A DNA stretch of 64,000 nt from Pedobacter sp. PAMC26386 (GCA_014302835.1 CP060294.1:496001-560000), one strand, 5' to 3'. Shown: positions 8,831-18,707, counted from the first letter of the stretch. The notes: generated by a model from the letters alone, not told the origin. Numbers and translations are program-made.

Positions 8831-10846
8831 TTATTCCTTTTTATGTTCTTCATATTTATTGGTTTCATTGATGATTATGTATTTATCGCCCTGTGTTTTA
8901 TAGATTTTTATATGCTTTTGGATTTGACTATCCTTTTTAGTGAACCGGGTAGTTGAAAAGGTTTTGTTTTTTGAATCAAATTCAAGATTAGGCAAATTAG
9001 AAAGGGTCGTGTCTATTTTGAATAAACTGGCAGCGTGATCGTACAAATAGTAGTTTTCATACAAATTTCCTGCTTCGGCATCATCTCTGCTGCTTGTTCT
9101 GAGCGAAAAATCAGGATAACCATCAAAGTTATAGTCATCCGGGTAAAGAGTATTATTTGTAGAATCTACACCATCCACTTCAGTGAGATATTGCATAGTT
9201 TTTCCAGATGCTTTTGTGTTTATTTTAATAGCAACCGGGTTTGATTCATTGTCTTTAATTAATTCAAAATCGTATAATGGTGTGCTTTCAGTATACCTGG
9301 ATTTAGTTTGTGGCAGGAAGTTTTCTTTTTTAACCCATCCCTTAATGAATTGATTAGCAGTGGTCGTAATTTCAGTATAGAAAAATAGTGCATTTTCATC
9401 TTTAATTAAAGCATAGGATCCTTTTGAGACCGTATCAACGGGAGCCTTTAGTTCATCGGGGTTTTTATAGACAGGTACTGCGTTGAATAGTACTTCTGCA
9501 CCCTTGAAATTATGCTCCACCCATCTTCCATTAACCAGCTCTCCACTGCTTTCCTGAGCAAAATACCCTGTCAGTGCTTGTTGGTCCCAATCTGCTATTT
9601 TAGTGAGCTGCTGATTGATGAAGACGTATTTTTCTCCGCCATGATGTGCTGCACCGTCGCGCCAGTCGCTTCTGATCGTTTTGGTTTTGGTATTAATCTG
9701 TATTTGGGAAAGCTGAGATAATTCATCGTTGTAGTCAAAATTTCCAGTTATGGGATTATATAGATAGAAGTTATCTGTATAATTCGGGCCTGCACCACCG
9801 GTTTGCATCAGGAAGGTCATATCAGGATAGCCATCAAAGTTACAATCAACCACTTGAATCACATTAACCGGATTTGATTTCAGTTCTGCCCAAATATCAA
9901 GTATTACCTGTTGTCTGCCAGTTTTTTTATTGATGATTTTTATGGCTTTCAGGTATTCATCCTCCACTGAGATTTCGAAACGGTATAATTTAGTCTGTTG
10001 TTTTTGTTTGATCCAGGGGGACACTGCGAGGTCTTCTTTTTTAATCCAGCCACTGGTGGTTTGAAGGAAAGTGGTCCCTTCTTTCATCCCATAGTCCATT
10101 GTATAATATTTTTGATTATCCTTTCGCACTTCAATTCTATCTACGCCATACCACTCCTGTGAATCATTTGAGGTGATGACGATGGTTTCTCCTTTTCTGA
10201 AATAATCTTTAACGGCCGCTTTAGGTTTAGGTTGATCGTATATAAAGACCTTATCATTATGATCATTAGTTCGCAAATCCAGATAGGGCTTAGGCATCTT
10301 ACCCCGCCATAGAAAAAAAGCCTGCTCAAACTGATAATTACTGCCGTTTTTATAGTTTCCTGAAAGTGTGTCTTTTATCGATTGGGTTTTGACCAGTGGT
10401 GGTTTATAAATTCCGAAATAGTCATAGCCACTTTTACTAAAGAACCAACTTCCAGGTAAACTTCCAGAACCTGCAAGGGCACTTTCGTAATTACTGGTCA
10501 CATATACACTGTCTTTGTTAATCAGGAATTCCTGGCTGAAATAGGGACTTCCGGGCATTTTTGTTTTTGCATTTACGGTATCTCTCAAGAAGGCAATTTT
10601 CACTTGTTTATTTGTTTTGTCTACTGCAACTATGGCATATTTCAAGTGAAAATCTGCGACTTCTTTATAGGGGACGATTTGCATGGAAAGAAAGTCATCA
10701 ATTGCATTAAAGAAACGAGCATAGTGAATACCACCAAAATAATTTTGTTGTTGATTGTTGAATTGATATATGCCGGGTTGCGGAATTTGTGACTTTAATT
10801 GAAAAGTGCTGATGCTAAGGAGCAAAAATAGGATTATACGGCGCAT
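8831..10846 (-). CDS. secreted protein with two XAC2610-like repeats
   Basis: A 671-residue protein with a Sec signal (ILFLLLSISTFQLKSQ). It contains two copies of a motif typical of XAC2610-related/FG-GAP-like beta proteins: DCNFDGYPDMTF near residues 336-347 and DDYNFDGYPDFSLR near residues 577-590. Each is followed by an aromatic NFYLY/NYYLYD strand. Each half is preceded by an SH3-like segment ending in GWIKKEDL or GWVKKENFL. The two halves therefore look like an internal duplication. Function is unknown; a cell-surface or periplasmic binding role is a guess. Confidence 0.78.
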   Translation of the reverse strand: MRRIILFLLLSISTFQLKSQIPQPGIYQFNNQQQNYFGGIHYARFFNAIDDFLSMQIVPYKEVADFHLKYAIVAVDKTNKQVKIAFLRDTVNAKTKMPGSPYFSQEFLINKDSVYVTSNYESALAGSGSLPGSWFFSKSGYDYFGIYKPPLVKTQSIKDTLSGNYKNGSNYQFEQAFFLWRGKMPKPYLDLRTNDHNDKVFIYDQPKPKAAVKDYFRKGETIVITSNDSQEWYGVDRIEVRKDNQKYYTMDYGMKEGTTFLQTTSGWIKKEDLAVSPWIKQKQQTKLYRFEISVEDEYLKAIKIINKKTGRQQVILDIWAELKSNPVNVIQVVDCNFDGYPDMTFLMQTGGAGPNYTDNFYLYNPITGNFDYNDELSQLSQIQINTKTKTIRSDWRDGAAHHGGEKYVFINQQLTKIADWDQQALTGYFAQESSGELVNGRWVEHNFKGAEVLFNAVPVYKNPDELKAPVDTVSKGSYALIKDENALFFYTEITTTANQFIKGWVKKENFLPQTKSRYTESTPLYDFELIKDNESNPVAIKINTKASGKTMQYLTEVDGVDSTNNTLYPDDYNFDGYPDFSLRTSSRDDAEAGNLYENYYLYDHAASLFKIDTTLSNLPNLEFDSKNKTFSTTRFTKKDSQIQKHIKIYKTQGDKYIIINETNKYEEHKKE

Positions 10847-10968
10847 AGATAGTTGTAATTCTCAAATATAAGCATTCAGCTAATGGTATAACCAGGTACT
10901 ATTGTTGATTGTTTTTGTATCATTTTATTACAATCTTAAAAGTCATTTGAAAAATAAGCAACATAATA

Positions 10969-10999
10969 TTTGTATCGTACGAAAAATATCCTACCTTTA
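10969..10999 (+). promoter_or_regulatory. Bacteroidetes-type promoter with BlaI-like operator in front of blaI
   Basis: A -33 element TTTG at 10969-10972 is separated by 19 bases from a -7 element TACCTTTA at 10992-10999 (consensus TAnnTTTG, last base off). Within this spacer lies the imperfect inverted repeat TACGAAAAATATCCTA at 10978-10993, of the TACGA-N-TCGTA type expected for BlaI/MecI operators. Its position over the promoter suits autorepression. The -7 box ends only five bases before the annotated ATG, so the message would be leaderless or nearly so. Confidence 0.45.
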
Positions 11000-11003
11000 G
11001 TTT

Positions 11004-11396
11004 ATGAAAATGGAAAAACCTAAAAAAAGTATACCAGAGCCAACAAAGGCGGAGCTGGAAATTCTACAGGTTTTGTGGGAGTTCGGGCCTTCAACTGTCC
11101 GTTTAGTAAATGATAAGTTGAATGAACAAAGAGAGGTGAACTATACATCAACATTAAAACAAATGCAGATTATGGCTGAAAAAGGGATACTTAAACGCGA
11201 TGAAAGCCAGATGAAACATATATATATACCAGTGGAGGCAGAAGAAAAAACAAAGGGTTTGCTGCTAGATCGGTTTGTTAATACCTTATATAAAGGGTCT
11301 GCGTCTAATTTGGTGATGCAATTGATGGGGAATAAAAAAACATCAAAAGAAGATATTGACGCTATCAAAGAATTGCTGAACAAGCTGGATGACTAA
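11004..11396 (+). CDS. BlaI/MecI/CopY-family repressor
   Basis: A 130-residue winged-helix repressor. The N-terminal domain (residues 12-75) has the family pattern PTKAELEILQVLWEFGPSTVRLVNDKL followed by YTSTLKQMQIMAEKGIL. The C-terminal helical part mediates dimerisation and contains the region cut by BlaR1-type proteases in known systems. It is followed by an M56 metallopeptidase gene 86 bases downstream, the standard BlaI-BlaR1 pair. A second in-frame ATG at 11010 is a possible alternative start given how close the promoter lies. Members in Bacteroidota often control genes other than beta-lactamases. Confidence 0.92.
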   Translation: MKMEKPKKSIPEPTKAELEILQVLWEFGPSTVRLVNDKLNEQREVNYTSTLKQMQIMAEKGILKRDESQMKHIYIPVEAEEKTKGLLLDRFVNTLYKGSASNLVMQLMGNKKTSKEDIDAIKELLNKLDD

Positions 11397-11482
11397 ATAA
11401 ACAGGGCCTAATCGAGTGTCCTGAGAGATAATACTAAGCTAGATAAATAACAAAAATTCAAAATAATTTAAGAACCACGATT

Positions 11483-13270
11483 ATGGAATTTCAATTTATT
11501 ACGTTACTTCCTTCAAGCTGGGTACATGCGCTTGGACTAACCCTTTTTCATTCTCTCTGGGTAGGAACGATCCTGGCTTTGCTCACTGGTCTGATCATTA
11601 TTACAACGAAAAAAAGTACAGCTTTAACAAGGTATAATCTATTAATAGCCATGCTTTCTTTATTTGTTGTAGTAATGGGTGTGATATTTTATACTTCATT
11701 AGCTGATTCAGGGGTGAGTAGCGGAGCAAATCTCAAAAATACTAGCGGAGCAACGCTTCCTGCCGTAAAATCTGAATTGCAGGGAACGACAGATTCCTTT
11801 GTTTTGAATAGGGTGACCAGCTTCCTGGATTTGTGGAGTTCTTATTCAGCTCAGATTGTATTAATTTGGTTCAGTATTATCTGTATCAAAGGAATTCAGC
11901 TGATGGTGGGTTTACACACCGTTTACTATTTGAAAAATACGAAGATTTTTAGTGCAGGGGAATTCTGGGAAAACAAAGTTAAGGAGCTTTCAGAAAAGCT
12001 GGTAATCAAAAAAAGTATTAAAATCCTGCAATCTGGAATAGCGAAAGTACCGATGGTAGCAGGGCATTTTATGCCTGTGATTTTATTGCCTTTAGGTATG
12101 CTGAATGGTTTGACTTTAACAGAGGTTGAAGCGATATTAAGCCACGAACTGGCTCATGTCAAACGGAGAGATTATTTGGTTAATATGCTTCAAAGTCTGA
12201 TTGAGATTGTCTTTTTCTTTAATCCGGCAGTCCTCTGGATATCCCGCCTGGTCAAAGAGGAGCGTGAAAACTGCTGTGATGATCTGGCGCTGTCTTGTAC
12301 CAGTGATAAAAAAGAATATATCAAAGCATTAATCTCCTGTCAGGAATTTCAGATGAATGTTCCGGAATACGCAATGGCAATTACGGGGAAACGCGGTCAG
12401 TTGTTGGAGCGTGTAAGCAGAATGGTCTTTAATACTGGCTCTTCACTAAATAGAATAGAGAAAACTATGATGACCGTAGCGCTGATTTCTGTATTAGTTT
12501 GTACAGCCGCCTTTACAAATATTGCTAATTATATCAATCCGGTTCAGGAGAAGTATGAGACTAGTAAATTAGTTCAGGATACGCTGAAAAGAAAGAGGCT
12601 ACAAATGATTAAAAAGGAGGTAGTTGTTTTTAATAATGAAAATGGAAAGGAAGTTCCAGCCCCGCCAATACCGTTAGGCCCTCCGATATCTCCGTCGCCA
12701 TCTCCATACCAGATGACTTTAATTGCCCCGGAACCTAAAGTTTCTGTCTTTGCAGGGCCTCTGGAACCGATAGCTCTTGTTGCTCCGGCAGAACCAGTTG
12801 CTCTTGTAACACCTGTAGAACCAGTTACTCCTGTCGTACCGGTTACACCTGTTGCTCCGATCAAAATTAAAGTACCAATTACTCCGGCAGAACCTAAAAT
12901 GCCGATTATTCCAGCAACACCCAAAACACCTGTTACTCCAGTGGTACCAAAAACTCCCTTAACTCCTGTAATCATTAAAATACCTGCTGATCAGTTGTCT
13001 GGTAAAAGGAAAACTTCAACTAATAAAACTTCAAGGGTAACTATTACAACTGACCGTGACGGCGATATGACTGATGAAACCGAGAGTATTAACCAAAAAT
13101 TACTAAATGACAGGATCATCAGTCAGACTAAGAGACTCAATTATCAGCTTAATGAATATGAGTTGATTGTGAACGGGGTTAGGCAGCCAGATAATTTACA
13201 CAAAAAATACAGATTAAGGTATCTTAAAGGAAGTAATAGCTCAGTTAGTTATAGCAATCAAGAGCTGTGA
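11483..13270 (+). CDS. BlaR1-type M56 metallopeptidase with proline-rich tail
   Basis: A 595-residue membrane protease expected to sense an envelope signal and inactivate the BlaI-like repressor encoded upstream. TM helices lie near residues 15-42, 52-70, 120-145 and 330-348. The zinc motif HELAH is at residues 221-225, with a downstream glutamate in the EERENCCDD segment. Residues about 393-500 are a proline-rich run built on repeats such as VEPVTPVVPVTPVAP, and there is no C-terminal penicillin-binding domain of classical BlaR1. The tail (510-595) is charged and unrecognised. The Pro-rich spacer could span the periplasm. A TonB-dependent receptor gene follows. Confidence 0.9.
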   Translation: MEFQFITLLPSSWVHALGLTLFHSLWVGTILALLTGLIIITTKKSTALTRYNLLIAMLSLFVVVMGVIFYTSLADSGVSSGANLKNTSGATLPAVKSELQGTTDSFVLNRVTSFLDLWSSYSAQIVLIWFSIICIKGIQLMVGLHTVYYLKNTKIFSAGEFWENKVKELSEKLVIKKSIKILQSGIAKVPMVAGHFMPVILLPLGMLNGLTLTEVEAILSHELAHVKRRDYLVNMLQSLIEIVFFFNPAVLWISRLVKEERENCCDDLALSCTSDKKEYIKALISCQEFQMNVPEYAMAITGKRGQLLERVSRMVFNTGSSLNRIEKTMMTVALISVLVCTAAFTNIANYINPVQEKYETSKLVQDTLKRKRLQMIKKEVVVFNNENGKEVPAPPIPLGPPISPSPSPYQMTLIAPEPKVSVFAGPLEPIALVAPAEPVALVTPVEPVTPVVPVTPVAPIKIKVPITPAEPKMPIIPATPKTPVTPVVPKTPLTPVIIKIPADQLSGKRKTSTNKTSRVTITTDRDGDMTDETESINQKLLNDRIISQTKRLNYQLNEYELIVNGVRQPDNLHKKYRLRYLKGSNSSVSYSNQEL

Positions 13271-13349
13271 ACCAGTTTATAAATTGCCTGAAATATTAGC
13301 CTGAAATACAGCAAAGCCCAACGCACTTAAATATCTAAACTTAATTAGA

Positions 13350-15803
13350 ATGAAACTTAAATTAATGGTTATTTTAACCATATGGATGACTTTTGCCTCA
13401 AATTTAATCTACGCACAGCTAAAAAATGCTATTATTTCCGGCCATATTGCTGATGCAGATGGTAAAACTTTTGACCTGGCTACCGTAGCTTTATTCACCA
13501 TAAAAGATTCTGTTCTGGTAAAAACATCTTTTACACAAGCGGATGGAAAATTCAGTTTTCCAGGGATAGGACCTGGGGTTTATCAAATCAGGGCTTCTGC
13601 AATGGGATATGCAAATTATCGTAGTGCGATACTTCAGGTGGATGGTTCAGGAAATCATATAGACCTGCCTGAAATCAAACTAACCGTAATTTCTAAAAAT
13701 CTGAAAGAAGTAAATATTACTGCTCAAAAAGCATTTGTAGAACATAAAATAGATCGTACAGTAATCAATGTGGATGCGTTAATTTCCAATGCAGGAACTT
13801 CAGCTCTGGATGTCCTGGGGAAATCGCCGGGAGTAAGTGTAGATCAGAATGGGTTAATCAGTTTAAAAGGGAAACAAGGGGTTACTATTTTTATCGACGG
13901 TAAACCTACTTATCTTTCTGGTGCTGATCTGGAGGCTTACCTGCGTGCTATACCTTCGTCTTCTCTGGATCAGTTAGAAATTATGACTAATCCTCCAGCT
14001 AAATATGATGCTTCAGGAAATGGGGGTGTCATTAATATCAAAACTAAGAAAGGGAGCATTAGAGGTTTTAATGGCGGACTGAATCTTAGTTTAAGTCAGG
14101 GAAAGATGACCAGATCATTAAACAGTATGAATTTGAATTTTAGAAATAGCAAGTTTAATTATTTTGCGAACCTGAGTTATAACCGGAATAATAGTTTTAC
14201 TGATCTTGATCTTAACCGTACTTATAAAAATTCAGATGGCAGCCCGGCTTCTTATTTTAATCAAAACTCTTATATCAAAAGAAATACGAATGCATATAAT
14301 ATAAAAGCAGGAGCTGATTACTATCAGTCTGATCAAACTACATGGGGAGTTGTTCTGACCGGAATGTTAAGAAATGGCGGTGATAGTAACAACAATACGA
14401 GTAATCTTTTCAATTCTTCCAGACAGCTGGATTCTATTATTACAGCAAAAAACATCAATAAGATTGATTTCAAAAATGGAGCTGTAAATTTAAATTACCG
14501 GCATCAGTTTGCTAAGAAAGGGCAGGAAATTACAGCAGATGCCGATTATCTCCGTTATAAAAATCAGACGGATCAATTATATGATAATGCAAGCTTCTTT
14601 GCGGATGGCAGAGCTAAATCAAATGATATACTGACCGGATTTTTGCCCTCTAATATTGATATCTATTCTTTGAAGACTGATTATTCTGATGAATTAAAGA
14701 ATGAATGGAAATTTGCTGCGGGTTTAAAAAAAAGCTATACCAAAACAGATAATATAGCCAACTACTTTTATACACTTAACGAAGTGACCAAGCCTGATTA
14801 TGATAAGAGTAATCACTTTTTGTACAAAGAGAATATCAATGCCGCTTATGTCAATATCAATAAAGATTATAAAATGATTGCTATACAAGCCGGTCTGAGG
14901 GCGGAGAATACGATTTCTAACGGACATCAGTTAGGTAACCTGCTCAAACCGGATTCTTCATTTAAGAGGAGTTATACAGGGCTTTTTCCAACGTTATATG
15001 TACTCTATAAGTTGGATACTGCGGGTAATCATAAGATCGGATTGAACTATGGACGACGGATAGACCGTCCTTATTATCAGGATTTAAACCCTTTTGTCTC
15101 ACCGTTGGATAAATTTACTTATTATGTGGGGAATCCATTTCTGAAACCGTCTTATACGCAAAGCCTGGAACTTTCACATAGTTATAAGAACAGATATACC
15201 ACAACTTTAAGCTATTCCAATTCTAAGGATGATGTCAATGAAACTATTGAGATTTTAAATGGGAAATACTTTAGCCGCCCGGCCAATATCGGAAGGAAGA
15301 TTGTGAAAAGTCTCTCTTTCAATGGGACCTTCGATCCTTTAAAATGGTTAAATATCAATTTATACTCTGAGCTAACAAATCTTACCAGTAAAAGTGATTT
15401 TTATACAGGAAAACTGAATACCAGCGGGACCTATGTATATGTCAGTTCTATTTTGAAATTAACAATTGGAGATGGATGGGATGGGGAATTGAATGGTAAT
15501 TACAGGAGTAAATTGCGTGATGCGCAGTTTGTAATGAGTAGCCTGTGGCTGGCTAATGCAGCAGTTCAAAAAAAGATATCGAAGAAAGCTACATTGAAAT
15601 TAAGTATCAATGATATATTTTACAGTAGTATTTACAAAGGGGTAATCAATAATCTGGCGCTAACTGAAGCTAACTGGATTAATAAGGGAGATTCCAGAAG
15701 AGCTGTATTATCATTTAGTTACCGTTTTGGAAAAGACTTTTCTACGCCGGCTAAACATGAAGGAACAGGAGCCGAAAGTGAAAAGAGCCGGGTTAGGAAT
15801 TAA
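13350..15803 (+). CDS. TonB-dependent receptor, outer-membrane beta-barrel family
   Basis: An 817-residue outer-membrane receptor. The signal peptide ends at SNLIYAQ. A CarboxypepD-reg-like domain follows (residues 30-115), then a plug (about 125-225, with GVSVDQNGLISLKGKQGVTIFIDGKP) and a 22-strand-type barrel rich in aromatic and YXY strands, ending SFSYRFGKDF. This is the same subfamily as the receptor at 23115, with no SusD partner. It starts 79 bases after the BlaR1-type gene and may belong to the same regulon. The transported ligand is unknown. Confidence 0.9.
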   Translation: MKLKLMVILTIWMTFASNLIYAQLKNAIISGHIADADGKTFDLATVALFTIKDSVLVKTSFTQADGKFSFPGIGPGVYQIRASAMGYANYRSAILQVDGSGNHIDLPEIKLTVISKNLKEVNITAQKAFVEHKIDRTVINVDALISNAGTSALDVLGKSPGVSVDQNGLISLKGKQGVTIFIDGKPTYLSGADLEAYLRAIPSSSLDQLEIMTNPPAKYDASGNGGVINIKTKKGSIRGFNGGLNLSLSQGKMTRSLNSMNLNFRNSKFNYFANLSYNRNNSFTDLDLNRTYKNSDGSPASYFNQNSYIKRNTNAYNIKAGADYYQSDQTTWGVVLTGMLRNGGDSNNNTSNLFNSSRQLDSIITAKNINKIDFKNGAVNLNYRHQFAKKGQEITADADYLRYKNQTDQLYDNASFFADGRAKSNDILTGFLPSNIDIYSLKTDYSDELKNEWKFAAGLKKSYTKTDNIANYFYTLNEVTKPDYDKSNHFLYKENINAAYVNINKDYKMIAIQAGLRAENTISNGHQLGNLLKPDSSFKRSYTGLFPTLYVLYKLDTAGNHKIGLNYGRRIDRPYYQDLNPFVSPLDKFTYYVGNPFLKPSYTQSLELSHSYKNRYTTTLSYSNSKDDVNETIEILNGKYFSRPANIGRKIVKSLSFNGTFDPLKWLNINLYSELTNLTSKSDFYTGKLNTSGTYVYVSSILKLTIGDGWDGELNGNYRSKLRDAQFVMSSLWLANAAVQKKISKKATLKLSINDIFYSSIYKGVINNLALTEANWINKGDSRRAVLSFSYRFGKDFSTPAKHEGTGAESEKSRVRN

Positions 15804-15813
15804 TGAAGACCTT

Positions 15814-16314
15814 TTACTTTAGGGTGACCAGTAGTTCCTGAAGTTTTTCTTGTAAATCACCTCGGTTAAAATAGACAGTGATATGATAGCTTCTTAGATA
15901 GGAATCATAGACATAATCACTTTCATCGGCTTCATAATAGGGACTATTGATAGTTCCATGGACTTTTTTATCTCCGAATTTTTCTATTAAAGTCAGTGAG
16001 TTGTCATTGAATTGCAAACCAAAGGGCAGTAGTATAGGGGGGAATGCAATAGCATTGGCTGATTCAGGTTTGAAGAAAGCAATATTGTTCAGATAAATTG
16101 AGCCGTTTTCTGCAGTCTTATTAAGTTTGTCTTTTTCAAAGTTTAATGTAAACCCCTGTTTGAACACTTGGGTTGAAAAATTTGAACCTTTTTTCTGTAG
16201 GATATTTGGGGCTTGTAATAGTTTGGTGTCTATTTCATGTGCTTCAAGAAATGCAATAAATTCCGGATGATCTATGGTATAGCCTAAAAACTGGATTAAC
16301 TCTTTGCCTTTCAT
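15814..16314 (-). CDS. hypothetical cytoplasmic protein
   Basis: A 166-residue protein with no signal peptide or membrane segment; I do not recognise the family. The sequence alternates beta-strands and charged turns (GSNFSTQVFKQGFTLNFEKD, KVHGTINSPYYE) and ends with a helix LQEKLQELLVTLK. It is convergent with the TonB-dependent receptor gene (10-base gap) and divergent from the VOC gene. Codon usage resembles its neighbours and the ORF fills the gap well, so it is likely real. Confidence 0.65.
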   Translation of the reverse strand: MKGKELIQFLGYTIDHPEFIAFLEAHEIDTKLLQAPNILQKKGSNFSTQVFKQGFTLNFEKDKLNKTAENGSIYLNNIAFFKPESANAIAFPPILLPFGLQFNDNSLTLIEKFGDKKVHGTINSPYYEADESDYVYDSYLRSYHITVYFNRGDLQEKLQELLVTLK

Positions 16315-16334
16315 GAATAGGTTTCTTTAAATAT

Positions 16335-16342
16335 TATCTTTG
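16335..16342 (+). promoter_or_regulatory. possible -7 promoter element for the VOC gene
   Basis: TATCTTTG matches the Bacteroidetes -7 consensus TAnnTTTG exactly and lies 47 bases upstream of the VOC start codon. No convincing -33 TTTG was found at the usual 19-21 base distance, so this is a weak call. Confidence 0.3.
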
Positions 16343-16388
16343 GAAGTTACTAATCCGGCAGCACCGGCTCAAACAAAAATATAAAATA

Positions 16389-16784
16389 ATGAAACAGTAT
16401 ATAGCTCATATTGCATTAGTGGTTGAAGATTATGACGAAGCCATCAGGTTTTATACGGAAAAATTGAATTTCATCTTATTGGAGGATATTGTTTTAAGTG
16501 AAACGAAGCGATGGGTTGTTGTTGCTCCTAAAGGAGCAAAGGAATGCAGTTTGTTGCTTGCAAAGGCTGCTAATGAAGAACAGAAGAGCAGTATCGGGAA
16601 TCAAACTGGCGGCAGGGTTTTCTTATTCTTATATACGGATGACTTCTGGAGAGATTATAAAAATATGCGGGAAATCGGTATCAATTTTGTCAGACCCCCT
16701 GTTGAAGAAAGCTATGGAACAGTAGCTGTATTTGAAGATTTGTATGGAAATCTCTGGGACTTACTGGAGATGAAAAAGAAATAA
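16389..16784 (+). CDS. VOC (glyoxalase/bleomycin-resistance) family protein
   Basis: A 131-residue single VOC module pair. It opens with the typical IAHIALVVEDYDEAIRFYTEKLNF and ends with a second beta-alpha-beta-beta-beta unit AVFEDLYGNLWDLLEM, whose final glutamate is the usual metal ligand; the first ligand would be the histidine of AHIALVV. Such proteins act as lyases, dioxygenases or binding proteins, and the substrate is not readable from sequence. It is convergent with the DUF4153 gene. Confidence 0.88.
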   Translation: MKQYIAHIALVVEDYDEAIRFYTEKLNFILLEDIVLSETKRWVVVAPKGAKECSLLLAKAANEEQKSSIGNQTGGRVFLFLYTDDFWRDYKNMREIGINFVRPPVEESYGTVAVFEDLYGNLWDLLEMKKK

Positions 16785-16805
16785 AGGTTACTTTTTCGCA
16801 AAATC

Positions 16806-18707
16806 CTAATTTCTCTTAATCAAATAAGTTCCTGTTGCATAATTCAGCATTTTTATGTTCTTGTTTTTATCAATAGAGAAACGGATTGTATTTATTCTGA
16901 ACGTGACTTTGAAGTTTTTCGTTTTTTTAGTGAAACTCAACATTTCTGTGGGTAGAATAAATTGTGACGGATCGTCGGTGTTAGATTTTTGCGCATAAGG
17001 TTTCAGTTTCGATTCATCCTCCACTAAGCCTTTTATTAGCATTTCAATATGGAAATTAGCCGTGTCATTACCTAACCTGATCTGTAACAGAGCTGCTTCT
17101 TTAGTATCGACCTCAACTAAGGTCTTGCCAATTATATAATGATCATGCGTATTAGCATAATCTATATTGACCTGGTTGATAATGAAATCATATCCGGTAA
17201 CTTCTACAATGTCTGATTGCCTGCTGCTGAAAACATAATACTTCTCTTCATTCTGGTCAATTGGAGTTGTATAATACTGGTATTCTGAAAATTTCTTTAG
17301 CCCAAAATAGTTAGCAGTCCACTTTACCTTTTGATCTAACAGGTCATACTTTGAAGTCCGTAAATTGCCCGAGCTATCTTTGACTTTGCTTAGAGAGTCT
17401 TTAACAGCTTTCAGGTCTTTAGCTATATACGGTTGAAGGATATCAAAATCATGGTGACCAATCAAGTATTCTAAAGTAGCGACGGCTTTTTTACCATCTT
17501 TATTGGAGATTTTATGAATTCGGGTAAGTTTGCCATCTGCAAAGGCATGATTCCGCTGGAAAATATGGAGTAAAATCGTTTTTTGGGAATATGCTGAAAC
17601 TGAGAAAGCACTCTGAGGCCCATAGATTGAAAGTAAGGTCAGTATAAACAATGAAGTGGGAATCACTTTTATATTCTGCTTTTTTGATAACAAAAAATAG
17701 ATTGTAATAAATAACAGCCAGCATGCAAGCAGCAGTAGAAAGTAACGAGCCTCTGTAATGCCATAAAGCGAAATTCTTGTGCCTAGTGCTATAAATAACA
17801 AGATGAGCAGTGGTAGCATTAAAAAATAAAAAGTACGGGCAAAGGTCTTGATCCATTTGTTCTCTGCTTTTTCGCGTATAGGGAAAATGAGCAACAGAGA
17901 GAGGATTCCGAAAACGGCATAGCCTAAAACTAAGTTGGAAACCAGTCCTTTTGGCAAGCGCCATTGTACCAGAATTTTAATTTCATAGGCCAGTAGAATC
18001 ACTACATATATGGTAGCAAGCGGAATCAGGACATATTGTGTGAAAACTTTTAATCCTTTAGGATAGTTGAAGTCCCGGTTTAGTTTTGAAAAATCGATTG
18101 GTACACCTGAAAGAAAAAACAGCGTATTAAACAGACCTGTAATACAAACCCAAAGAATATAAAAAGTATCCTGTTTGAAATCGACACTAAATAAGAGATT
18201 CATCGCACCAATTGCTGCAGATATTCCTGCAAAAAGTGCTGTGCTGTAAAGCATACTTGTTAAAAAATGTAGAAACAGGGTTTTGTTAAATTGCCAGAAA
18301 CCCTGAATATCATCAGTTTTAGTAAATGCAGAGAAGGCGACTAATAAATGTGCGGCAAGAGCGAGCAGGAAAAACCTGATGATATCGGCAGCATTTAAAA
18401 GTGGACTAAAGGTGAAAAAGAGTCCGATAGCCAGGATAGCAATGGTCAGTTTGAGAACCAGACGTTGTGGTTTTTGTATCAGCCTGCTTTCGCAAAATAG
18501 AGTGGTAGCCAGGCTAAAGACCAATCCCAGGCAAGAGGACATCAGTACCCTCATGCACCAGCTTTCTTTCAAAAAATTCAAGCTATTTAGTTCGATATAG
18601 GCTATATAGGCAAGGGTTCCTGTAAATGCAAACAACATTTCCAGAGGAAAACGTTTACACACATCGGTTACACTTTGCAGTAAGTTTTTAAGAGAAGGAA
18701 ATGTCAT
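16806..18707 (-). CDS. DUF4153-type polytopic membrane protein
   Basis: A 633-residue protein. The first 370 residues hold about 10-11 hydrophobic helices, in the manner of DUF4153 proteins. The C-terminal 260 residues are a soluble, probably periplasmic, domain with repeated beta-strand patterns (EYQYYTTPIDQNEEKYYVF, GYDFIINQVNIDYANTHDHY). The function of the family is unknown. It stands alone, convergent with the VOC gene and divergent from the OsmC gene. Confidence 0.8.
   Translation of the reverse strand: MTFPSLKNLLQSVTDVCKRFPLEMLFAFTGTLAYIAYIELNSLNFLKESWCMRVLMSSCLGLVFSLATTLFCESRLIQKPQRLVLKLTIAILAIGLFFTFSPLLNAADIIRFFLLALAAHLLVAFSAFTKTDDIQGFWQFNKTLFLHFLTSMLYSTALFAGISAAIGAMNLLFSVDFKQDTFYILWVCITGLFNTLFFLSGVPIDFSKLNRDFNYPKGLKVFTQYVLIPLATIYVVILLAYEIKILVQWRLPKGLVSNLVLGYAVFGILSLLLIFPIREKAENKWIKTFARTFYFLMLPLLILLFIALGTRISLYGITEARYFLLLLACWLLFITIYFLLSKKQNIKVIPTSLFILTLLSIYGPQSAFSVSAYSQKTILLHIFQRNHAFADGKLTRIHKISNKDGKKAVATLEYLIGHHDFDILQPYIAKDLKAVKDSLSKVKDSSGNLRTSKYDLLDQKVKWTANYFGLKKFSEYQYYTTPIDQNEEKYYVFSSRQSDIVEVTGYDFIINQVNIDYANTHDHYIIGKTLVEVDTKEAALLQIRLGNDTANFHIEMLIKGLVEDESKLKPYAQKSNTDDPSQFILPTEMLSFTKKTKNFKVTFRINTIRFSIDKNKNIKMLNYATGTYLIKRN

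Noticed and set aside
12574..12975. Minus-strand 133-codon frame with collagen-like GxxG pattern
   Set aside because: It is the antisense shadow of the proline/threonine/valine-rich repeat of the M56 protease; the pattern follows from the sense codons.
12661..13000. Short repeated units that might suggest a CRISPR or tandem repeat array
   Set aside because: The units are coding Pro/Thr/Val repeats of irregular length inside the M56 protease; no spacer structure. No CRISPR array or cas gene was seen anywhere in the window.
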